From contig JAHDHQ010000005.1 in NCBI GenBank assembly GCA_020631235.1, positions 101,182 to 165,181 on the forward strand: a stretch of DNA of 64,000 nt, written 5' to 3'. Below the pieces are notes generated by a model. It searched no databases, was not told the DNA's origin, and was given only the letters and a program-made list of their open reading frames with translations. This document shows positions 47,701 to 55,800 of the stretch, in pieces. This DNA comes from Saprospiraceae bacterium (GTDB taxonomy: Bacteria > Bacteroidota > Bacteroidia > Chitinophagales > Saprospiraceae). A program made the translations under genes and the position numbers. How positions within the stretch are numbered: the stretch's first letter is position 1; each line of letters begins with the position of its first letter.

Positions 47701-50700
47701 TAAATCAATTGCTTGGTCATTATCTATAGTCATGTTGTAATAAGCACCACCACCAAAACCATATAGACCTTGACCGGTGGTTCCTATTGGAACTCCTTTA
47801 GCTAGCTTAATTAAACCTTCTGCCTGCCAGTACGAATAATAATTAGACGAACCATAGTCACTAAAACTACTTCCTTCTTCTTTATAAGCTCCAAACTCTG
47901 TAGCTAGTTGAACATCCATACCTGCAGGTGTGCCTACCGCTAGGTTTCCTTTTACACCTTTATAATCATCTTCATTGTAGAAACTTAAATCTCCATCAAA
48001 GCTAAATCCGGATATAGAACCACCTACGGTCATGCTTTCTGGATTGACAGATTGTAATGTATAATATCCATTGTCCATAGAGCTGACAAAGCTTATCTCG
48101 GCGCTAGCTGTTAGCCCATCTTTATCCCCAACTAAACTAAGTTTTGGTTTTATGGTAAATGTTATTCCATTATCATCACCTTCAATGCTTGAGTATTCTG
48201 AGGGGTCAGCGTTTATTGGAATTCCATTAATACTGCCTTGAGCATCCTCATCAGTTGTATCTTCCTCATTTGCATCATTCTCTTGCGCTGCTAAGCTAAA
48301 ATCGGGAGCCGTAATTCCTTCTTTTGTACTTAATAAAAAACCTTCAAATCCTAGACCTGGAATATTAAAATCCATAGTTTCAGCAAGAGAAGCTACATCT
48401 TCTGGAAGTATATTTTCATTGATACTAATCACTCCATTTAGGATTGCTGAAATTGATTTCTCCGTTTTCGAATATTTGAAAGTGATTTTACTGTCACCTC
48501 TAAGTTCAATGTTGGCCACTAAGGCAGGAACTGTTAGTTGTTCATCAGGTTCAACACTAAATGTTATGCCTACAAAATCGTCTGAGACGTTATCATTAGC
48601 TTCTTCATTTATGATTTGGAGAGTACCTTGATAAGCAAGTCCTTCTCCTTTTTCTAATATGGGTAAACCAATTTGTCCGTGAATACTACTTTGTTCAAAA
48701 GTGTTTCGCACAATTTGTAGTTTGAAAGTATCTAAAGACATTGCCCAGCCATCAAAACTACCTTCATCTTTATTTAATATACCTCTTTGTTCGAATCCTG
48801 TTGTCAAACCATCTTCATCGATAATTAAGTGGTTTATTTCAAGGGCTAAACGATCTTCACTTAAGGCCCAATCTGCTGGAGTTTGCATGGTAAATCGTTG
48901 AATGTAAAGACCTTCCCAAGTATTGGCTTGATCCTCGTTTTCAAAATCTAGTACTTCAGATAAAAAGCCAAATTCATCACTATCTGCCATGTTTTCATCA
49001 AAAGGACTTTGTATATCTGATTGGTCAAAAACGGCTTCTTCTACTTCCCAACTAAAACCTGCTAATCCTGGTACTTGGAACGCACTGATACTTCCAGATA
49101 ATACATATTGATTTCCTTTTGAAAGATCTCCTTTTAAGTTGGCAACTACTTGTCCATCACCGATCGATCCATTGGTTCCATCTGGCAAAACTATATCTCT
49201 GGAAAAAGTAAGATCTGCCTGAATTCTACCTGAATCAAATCCATTACAATCCATTAAAATATAACAACCACTGTCTTGTGCAGCACCATCGCCAACGCCT
49301 CGAAATGACATTTGGTTTTCACCATAGCTAAAGTTATAATCACTCATCAGATATAATAAAACTCCTTTGTCAAAACCATTAGGTGAGAAATTAATTTGTG
49401 ATGCGGCAAAACTTGGCAATTCAATCCACTCTGGGTTTTCCATCGAAAACATAGCTTCTAATTCAGCATTAGTAGGTGTAAATAGCATATTAGAAAGGCC
49501 AATAACCATTTCTTGACCATCAATATTTCTATCCCAACCTAAAGGAAGACTTACAGCCTCGTCACCTGTTAATGCAGAAACTAGTTTGCTTGTATTCATA
49601 TAAGCGTCCCTTAGTTCAGCAGAACCATCCACGCCTAAAACTGGGATTTGAGCACCTAGATGTTCCACACCTTCTATCATGGGTGAGATTTCGCCATTAT
49701 CTTGCATGGCAATGGCTTGACCATTAAAAACTTGGTTTGATTTATTTACCTGCAAATCGGAAAATGCTACCTTGATACTTGCACCCGCTAAGAAATTTAC
49801 AGAAATTTCACCTTCTCCTGTATATCCATTTGCTTCATCACCATCACTTATGGTATTTATTTTCATAGCAAATTTTCCTATTTTAACTTCATCCTGTTCT
49901 TCAATTTCAATGTCATTTTGATCCGTTGGAAGTTGTGTGCTTGTAGTGCCGACACATCCTCCTTCATCATTGGCCACAATTTCTTCATCTTCGTCCTCGA
50001 TTTCTTCTTCAGGTAATGTCCCAAAGGTGAAATGAATCACCTCACTATGTCCGCCAAATTGGAAAGCAACTTGATTTTCTGGGTCTATGGCTTTTAATTT
50101 AACAGCATAAGTATGTCCATATTCTAATAGGTCTTCATTATCATTAGTATTAAGTGAATAACCATTGTCTAAGTTCTGTAGATATACCTCAAAAGCATCT
50201 ACATTTGGAGTAAACATGGCTTCTTGTTTTTGGCTTATTGGATAATTATTGGCCGTTAAATCGATCAGCTTTAATTCGTATTCTATCCGATCTTTTAATT
50301 CAAAGTCAGTTAGATTATGTATCCAATTCAGATTGATAATTTCAAAATCTTCAAATATTTGATCATTAAAGGGGAACATGATCTCAGGCCTAGAAGGAAA
50401 TTCTGCAGTAAAGGAAAAACAACTTATCTCACCTGGTTCTGATAATGGTTCACCAAATTCACTAAAGGCATGAACACAAATTTCGTATTCTCCTTCTGGT
50501 AGTTGTCTGTACAATAGTAAGTTATTTCTTTGTTCGTCTGACAAGCCTTGAATATTTGCATCTTGATCCGATAAGCCAGCGAAGGCTTCCTCTATCTCAT
50601 CTTCACCAAGAATCGTTGATCCGGGTCCGAATATTATTGATTGGTTACTGAGTCCATCGAGTTCAATACTGAAGCCACCTGTTTGCTTTAGAGAAGCAGA

Positions 50701-50907
50701 AAATATAGCTTCTACTGGTTCGCTAGTATTATTATTTACGATAAAAATTCCTGTTTCTAAATATTCTGAATAGGCCTCTAAATTGGTAGGGAAAGGAGGC
50801 GTGAGTAAAACACTAATATCCAAGGGGTAAGTATTTTGTCCAATGCTGTTTGTAACACATATTAGAACTGTTAAAAGGATCCATAGGAATTGATGTATTT
50901 TTTTCAT
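44794..50907 (-). CDS. Giant secreted protein with N-terminal TANFOR-like region
   Basis: 2037 aa with a signal peptide (ends SIGQ). The mature start YPLDISVLLTPPFPTNLEAYSE resembles the TANFOR domain known from Tannerella forsythia and relatives. An FnIII-like part follows (~170-300), then an acidic linker (EEEIEDEDEE). Residues ~330-1400 are a long beta-strand-rich body rich in Gly, Asp and Asn, with repeated short strands ending in acidic turns. Around 1450-1580 lies a Big_5-like Ig domain (LSPKNGDKEVSVYTDFDL). The last ~450 residues are mixed. No sorting tail, lipobox or known catalytic motif is visible. The size and the barrel and FnIII partner genes suggest a surface machine or adhesin; function unknown. 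Confidence 0.7.
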   Translation of the reverse strand: MKKIHQFLWILLTVLICVTNSIGQNTYPLDISVLLTPPFPTNLEAYSEYLETGIFIVNNNTSEPVEAIFSASLKQTGGFSIELDGLSNQSIIFGPGSTILGEDEIEEAFAGLSDQDANIQGLSDEQRNNLLLYRQLPEGEYEICVHAFSEFGEPLSEPGEISCFSFTAEFPSRPEIMFPFNDQIFEDFEIINLNWIHNLTDFELKDRIEYELKLIDLTANNYPISQKQEAMFTPNVDAFEVYLQNLDNGYSLNTNDNEDLLEYGHTYAVKLKAIDPENQVAFQFGGHSEVIHFTFGTLPEEEIEDEDEEIVANDEGGCVGTTSTQLPTDQNDIEIEEQDEVKIGKFAMKINTISDGDEANGYTGEGEISVNFLAGASIKVAFSDLQVNKSNQVFNGQAIAMQDNGEISPMIEGVEHLGAQIPVLGVDGSAELRDAYMNTSKLVSALTGDEAVSLPLGWDRNIDGQEMVIGLSNMLFTPTNAELEAMFSMENPEWIELPSFAASQINFSPNGFDKGVLLYLMSDYNFSYGENQMSFRGVGDGAAQDSGCYILMDCNGFDSGRIQADLTFSRDIVLPDGTNGSIGDGQVVANLKGDLSKGNQYVLSGSISAFQVPGLAGFSWEVEEAVFDQSDIQSPFDENMADSDEFGFLSEVLDFENEDQANTWEGLYIQRFTMQTPADWALSEDRLALEINHLIIDEDGLTTGFEQRGILNKDEGSFDGWAMSLDTFKLQIVRNTFEQSSIHGQIGLPILEKGEGLAYQGTLQIINEEANDNVSDDFVGITFSVEPDEQLTVPALVANIELRGDSKITFKYSKTEKSISAILNGVISINENILPEDVASLAETMDFNIPGLGFEGFLLSTKEGITAPDFSLAAQENDANEEDTTDEDAQGSINGIPINADPSEYSSIEGDDNGITFTIKPKLSLVGDKDGLTASAEISFVSSMDNGYYTLQSVNPESMTVGGSISGFSFDGDLSFYNEDDYKGVKGNLAVGTPAGMDVQLATEFGAYKEEGSSFSDYGSSNYYSYWQAEGLIKLAKGVPIGTTGQGLYGFGGGAYYNMTIDNDQAIDLASITPSEDDTENEETANPSGLTFSPQAPQNKGDVTLGLSASVIIGLYEKTETFFADGTLGIEFTTNEGTGLDISLSTNAYFLTGKGCDPANAKVTAKGDININVSNLAKDPELVFHGKLDTYVNMPGVISGAGNDGLMVEAEMHFETENPKNWYVFMGKPQKEDVDERGKLRIHAIPSESKPILAGYFMIGPGLSNKLPSMPEEIDQILSGEYPGYKNKTEEASNNGNAAGLDKAIAEREKKQTLYDVGKGVAFGLQFYYNMDETYYDFVHVNFGATAGFDIAMVHNENTLCDGSPIGINGWYATGQVYAGIWGSVDVHVDLWFVDEYINIFQASAALAVKGGGPNPTWVAGKGRLNYNVLDGLVKGSIGFAVDFGSKCDPTGNSPFGDIAFIDELSPKNGDKEVSVYTDFDLTLLNELREYKFRKSEDPEHENYNKWNRLEPYIHTFKVFETAKPNNIINGYYKVKKQDGLQFTWITNGSDEFKENTFYTVQLEIRARDLNDNNKDLKVFNKNFQAEVWKEFKSNQFKIGVAPDKIDDQVVNLTYPIIGQKYHLKNHGDKGFMKLKSALHSSVINKSNDKQQLIAKYTEISSGNSTESVMNSIKGNYQYISYNKPSLNNEQVYLVEIIRRTTIENSQTGETKEIVIKNETEQDTANIKAFDVVSESTVKTVDKVMYQYYFGTSKFNTYKEKVDVNKEHIGVLRYANRYISNGGYYDYNNPQPNGAGTWVPDYKLVEVPWSNAIKVDEGEPFDKIDLEGFTKNGRRQFPPLIEFQELYKYGYAKSLNESGGAYYDFIHGNPNGESWSNSNVQQSWREFRDKHDKTFPWETAGDPLLKAHRIQDEIGIGNKAETNTLSLTESEISSGNVNTINWDQTTIMIKTDLAFVNHLVGNKGLGEIGLGENIGQIYPDKENMWLEDFEYYEFYKRKENNIRMDLTMYYRFPTLNANTSEDWHSASFHSEKFKVSF

Positions 50908-50931
50908 GTTAGTAGATTGAAATATATTTGA

Positions 50932-52662
50932 TCAATTAGTTTTTTTAGGTTTGGATGTTGACTTGAAATCAGTCAAAAAGCTGTAACCAACTCTGGCTGT
51001 TATTCTTAATTCTTCGAATGGATTTTCAGACCTTGATCTATTTAAATAAGAGACATTTAACTGGCTACTAAAAGCTTTTGAGGGTTTGTAGCTCGTACTT
51101 ACTTTTGTGCTTAAGGTGTTTCCATCTTGATTGAAATCGAGAAAGTTTAAATGATAAGAGCCTCCTAAGTTTATCTTCCATTTATTTTCAAAAAGTTTTT
51201 TACCAAGTTTAAGCGAAAGACCATAGCGCTGAGTATTTCTGTCAGGAAATTGATTTTCAGAATAATTGAGCCCAGTTGAGAGGATGAGTTTTTTTGGTTT
51301 AATGTTTATGTTATAGCTAATATTACCATTGTAATTATCTATGTTTCTTTCTTCATCTAAGACACTTAATACATCAACTAATTGCTGAGCATTAGCGTTT
51401 AGAGTAATGCTAGAAGGGTATGTTTTGCCTAATTTGACACGAATAGTTCCACCTTTTATATTGGTTGTTTGGGCATATCTTAAGGTATCAGACACGTTAA
51501 TAAATCCTGGTGTTCTGTCTGTTTGGAAATTAGAATATCTTGCAGACACAACTAACCATTTTGAAGGAATTAAACTTAAGGTTCCATTGGCAATCTGTCG
51601 TTTATTAGTATAGCTTCTTAAGCTATTTAAATTATTTCTTTGAACACCTCCTGATCCGTTAAAACGAAGTCTATTTTTCCAAGCTGTGAGATTAAACTTG
51701 ATGGTATAATTTTCGAGATCCTCTTGGAAATAATAGATGCCTAAACTTTTATAATGTGGATCCACTCTTTTATAGTTAGCGCTTACACCAAAGTTTTTAA
51801 ATTTTAATCCTACACTTGCATCACCAGCAAATTCTAAGCGGGTGGAAAGATTAACAGTAAATAGTTTATCGAGTTGTTGGAGGCTATTATTTGAACTTGA
51901 ATCTATGAGTTCTATAGCAGAATTTTGATCTAAAGTAATAGCACTTGCAGCGACATTTGCCCCAATAAAGAAAGACTTAAATAGGGTAACTTGGAAAGCG
52001 CTTCCTAAGGCAATATTTTCTTCAGCTTTTACCCATTCATTGAGTTCATCGGGAGATGTGATCAGTGGGTTGTCCTTGGCTCTGAGGAAATTAAATTCAA
52101 TGTAGCTCTTATCATTTCCAAATCCTGTAAGTAGGGTTAATGCTTTTCTTTTATAAGTTTCTAATAATTCTATATTTCCAACCAAAGTATCAATTTGAGC
52201 CAATGGGTTTTCTAAGTTTCCGTAAGCTGCCGAGAATCTAAATTTGCCTGGCGTTAATTCTACACCTCCACCTTTAATAACTTGTCCATTAAAAATGTAA
52301 GGGTTTAGATTAAGTCGTACATTTCCAGCTTGAAGCGAAATCCATTTCCATCTTGGATTAATTGCGTATCTGTTAAATGGGTTGTTTAGTGAGCTCTGCG
52401 AATCTCTGTATGTAAACGACATTGGAACACTAAATCCATAGATAGAAAATGTTGTATTTGCTGAAAGAAAATAGCTAAATGGGCTTCTTCTGGAATCAAT
52501 CCCAAAAGCATCGTAAGCAGAAGAACCAATACTTATGTTTCCATTAATTTTAAATGGATTGTTTTTATCAAAGTTTTCTAAATTTTGGCTTTTTATATTG
52601 TTTAATGCCCCAAAAAAAAGCAACAATGATAGAGTCAATTTAAGAAGATAGGAATTTTTCAT
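50932..52662 (-). CDS. Outer-membrane beta-barrel protein of the TANFOR operon
   Basis: 576 aa from the Met that starts the signal peptide (MKNSYLLKL, ends IKSQ); the ORF track adds 20 residues that overlap the promoter. The whole mature protein is a series of amphipathic strands with alternating polar and aromatic residues (e.g. FSYFLSANTTFSIYG, RLRFNGSGGVQRN, KLILSTGLNYSENQF), ending ARVGYSFLTDF then a short basic tail. About 24-26 strands would fit. It is first in the operon with the giant protein 24 bp downstream, so it may be the export pore or anchor for it. No plug or TonB box is seen, so it is not a TonB-dependent receptor. Confidence 0.75.
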   Translation of the reverse strand: MKNSYLLKLTLSLLLFFGALNNIKSQNLENFDKNNPFKINGNISIGSSAYDAFGIDSRRSPFSYFLSANTTFSIYGFSVPMSFTYRDSQSSLNNPFNRYAINPRWKWISLQAGNVRLNLNPYIFNGQVIKGGGVELTPGKFRFSAAYGNLENPLAQIDTLVGNIELLETYKRKALTLLTGFGNDKSYIEFNFLRAKDNPLITSPDELNEWVKAEENIALGSAFQVTLFKSFFIGANVAASAITLDQNSAIELIDSSSNNSLQQLDKLFTVNLSTRLEFAGDASVGLKFKNFGVSANYKRVDPHYKSLGIYYFQEDLENYTIKFNLTAWKNRLRFNGSGGVQRNNLNSLRSYTNKRQIANGTLSLIPSKWLVVSARYSNFQTDRTPGFINVSDTLRYAQTTNIKGGTIRVKLGKTYPSSITLNANAQQLVDVLSVLDEERNIDNYNGNISYNINIKPKKLILSTGLNYSENQFPDRNTQRYGLSLKLGKKLFENKWKINLGGSYHLNFLDFNQDGNTLSTKVSTSYKPSKAFSSQLNVSYLNRSRSENPFEELRITARVGYSFLTDFKSTSKPKKTN

Positions 52663-52688
52663 AAAGCCTCTATTTAAAGAATGTACTG

Positions 52689-52734
52689 TAAAATTAAAGA
52701 GCAGCAAAGCTATTTTAATCACATAAAAATGTGA
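52689..52734 (-). promoter_or_regulatory. Operator-promoter of the barrel-TANFOR-FnIII operon (site 2 of 3)
   Basis: Palindrome TCACATAAAAATGTGA at 52719-52734 (8-4-8 with flanks), exactly 22 nt, then TAATTTTA (52696-52689, minus). It is 57 nt before the start codon. A second -7-like box, TAGCTTTG, lies at 52712-52705 and could serve instead. Confidence 0.75.
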
Positions 52735-52798
52735 TTTAAGAGGGGTTAGTGCTCATTATTTCTAATGCTTGAAGTACAATAATTACCTTGTGAGGAAT

Positions 52799-52832
52799 AA
52801 AAAAAGAGGTGCAAAATAACATTGCACCTCTT
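52799..52832 (-). terminator. Terminator of the adhesin gene
   Basis: A perfect 11-bp stem AAGAGGTGCAA / TTGCACCTCTT, followed on the minus strand by a T run. It isolates the adhesin from the TANFOR operon. Confidence 0.85.
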
Positions 52833-52855
52833 AGACTTTTATATATAAACCATCA

Positions 52856-55800
52856 TTACTTAATTATTGATATTTGTTTGCTTGCTTTGATATTTGGGCC
52901 AATTATTTGGAGCAAATAATTACCTGCTGGAATCATAGAAATATCAATAGTTTCTGTAATGGAATCTGTCTGATTAATTGTTTGCTTATGTACCAACTGT
53001 CCTTGATAGTTAAAAACATTCAATGTGCCTTCAAAATATTCTGAAGATTGTAAATCAACAGTTATGTGGTTTGTTGCAGGATTCGGATAAGCCTTGAATG
53101 AGTTTACAATAGTTAAATGTTGATTTGAAGAAATTGTTTCTATAACTGTCTCAAAGGTGCTAGTACAACCGTGCACATCAGTTACATAAACTTCGATTCT
53201 TCCTTCGTTTAATCCTTCGGCAAAGCTTCCTTGTTGACCATCTTCCCACTCAAAATCAAAGGGACCATCACCTTCAATAACTGTAATGTTTGAAGTTCCA
53301 TCGAAACCTGCAGGACTAGCTGGTGTATTTTCAAAACTAACTTCTATGGTAGGTGGATTTTCAAGAAGGGTGCTTTGAGTTGCCTGGCAACCATTAGGAC
53401 CAGTTACTATCACGGTGTAGATTCCAGCTACACCTGCTTGGATGTTTTGATCAAATGATTCAAAGCCCTCAGGCCCATTCCATTCGAAACTTGAACCATT
53501 TGGAGGGTTCGTTAATGTAATATCTCCTAAGTTGTCAAAACAGTCGATTATGCTTGCTTCTAAATCAAATACTGGATCATTAAAATCAGCTAAAACTTCT
53601 ACAGTTGATGTCACACTACAACCGTTTGCTGCAGTAGCTACGACTGTATATTCTCCAGCATTTTGAACCAATGGATTAGGGTCAATAGATATAAATCCAT
53701 TGGGTCCAGTCCACATGACTGATACATCATCATCCGAAGTGACAGATAAATTAATTACTGCATTGTTACAATCTAGTGTGCCGCCTGTTGCAAAAATTTC
53801 GGGCGTTACCACATCACTAAATACTTCGACTGTTGCTACAGAGACACATCCATTTGCACTAGTAGCTTCCACGGTATAAAATCCAGCTTCCACAACTGTT
53901 GGGTTAGGCTCAGATGAAGTAAAACTACTCGGACCGCTCCACAAATAGCTTACTTCAACATCAGCGCTTGCTGAGATGACAATAAATTCATTTTGGCAAT
54001 CTAATGTCCCACCTGTTATTTCTACTTCGGGAAATTCAAAATCTTCTTCTATCGTTAAAGAGGCTACTCCCGAACAACCGTTTTGTCCAGTTACAGTTAA
54101 AACATACATTCCTCCTTCAGAAACTTCTGGCGTTAATTCACTGGATGTAAATCCATTGGGACCAGTCCACATAATATTGATGTTTTCACCTTCCACACTT
54201 CCTTGTAAATTAGTTGTTGGCTGAGCACAATTTATTTGACCGTCGAAAACCACGGGGATTGGTGAATTAAAATCTTCTTCAATTACTATAAATGTGTTAG
54301 CATTACATCCATTGGTACTTGTAACTTCAATGGTGTAAACACCAGGTTCAGCTACTTCTATGTTTTTATCATCTGAAGTAAAGTTATTAGGTCCCGACCA
54401 TGCGTATATTACATCTTCATTATTTATCTCGACATTGATAATAACTGTACTATTATTACAATCAATAACTCCACCGGTTAATGATATAACTGGTAGATCA
54501 TCATCAGCAGTTACTTCTACCGTCATCATACTAGTACAACCATTGGTGCCGGTTGCAACCACAGTATAGCTTCCAGCCGTATTTACTTGAGGATTTGCGA
54601 TTGCTGCTTCGAAATCATCCGGACCAGTCCACATATAATTTACGTTTTCATCTGTTGAATTTGCACTTATGGTAATCACGTTGTTTTCACAATTTAGTAA
54701 ACCACCAGTGGCTGTTAGATCAGGTCCTTCACCATCAAAGCTTACTTGTACCATAACAGAATTCATGCAGCCATTTTGACCTATTGCAGTTGCGGTATAA
54801 TCTCCTGCTTCACTAACAATAGGGCTTGATTCTTCACTAGAAAATCCGTTCGGTCCTTCCCATTCAAAAGTTACTCCTTCATCTGGGGATGAAACTGAAA
54901 TAGTAGTGCTTTCATTGGCACAATTAAGCATTCCACCCTCCGCAATGACAACGGGAATGGTTAAATCTTCTGAAGCAACGGCTAAGCCAGTAGCGACACA
55001 GCCATTAGGTGCCATTATAGTCACTGTGTAAATACCTGCTTCATCAACAGATATTGTAGATTCATCGCTAGTAAACCCGTTAGGCCCAGTCCAAGTATAT
55101 GTGACACCTTCTGTGTCTGAACTGGCTGACAAACTAGTTTCTGCATTATTGCAATCGATTACTCCACCAACGGTGGTTAAGTCTGGAACATTGGTATCGG
55201 TTAACACCTCCACTTGGGCAGAAGCAGTACATCCATCTAATGTTTCAGCAGTTACAGTATAAGTACCAGCTTGGCTTACGATTGGATTTTGTTCGTTCGA
55301 AGAAAAACCACCTGGACCTTGCCAAGAATACGTTACATCCGATGTAGAGTTTGCTGACAAGGTTATTGCTCCCCCTTGACAATCTAAGGTTCCACCTTCA
55401 GCCGTTAAATCAGGAGCTGTTTCAAAATTTACATTGATATTATCTTCAGCGCAACAACCATTTTCTGAGTAAACAACTACAGAGTAATTATCAGTTGTGT
55501 TTACCGTAATGCTTTGGGTTGTTTCTCCAGTGGACCACAAATAACTAGTGCCTGCTTCTGCTGTAATTTCATAATCAGGCACATCGCACAATACTATATC
55601 TTCTCCTAAATCGATAGAGAAATTATTTTCAATGGAAACATTCCAATTGTATGATACGGCGTTTCCACAATAATCAGAAGCCGTATAGGTATAGGTGTAA
55701 ACTTCAACGATATTAGCATCACAATCATCTGTAGAAGAAGTAATAGTAAATTCAATTAAGTCTGAAACATCTCCATTGCAAGCATCCATGCTCATTAATA

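Noticed and set aside
53976-54569. Plus-strand ORFs of 82 and 69 aa within the adhesin repeats
   Set aside because: They are antisense shadows produced by the repeated coding sequence.
53352-55418. Repeat array as a CRISPR
   Set aside because: Units are about 230 bp, coding and in frame, without short identical repeats and spacers.
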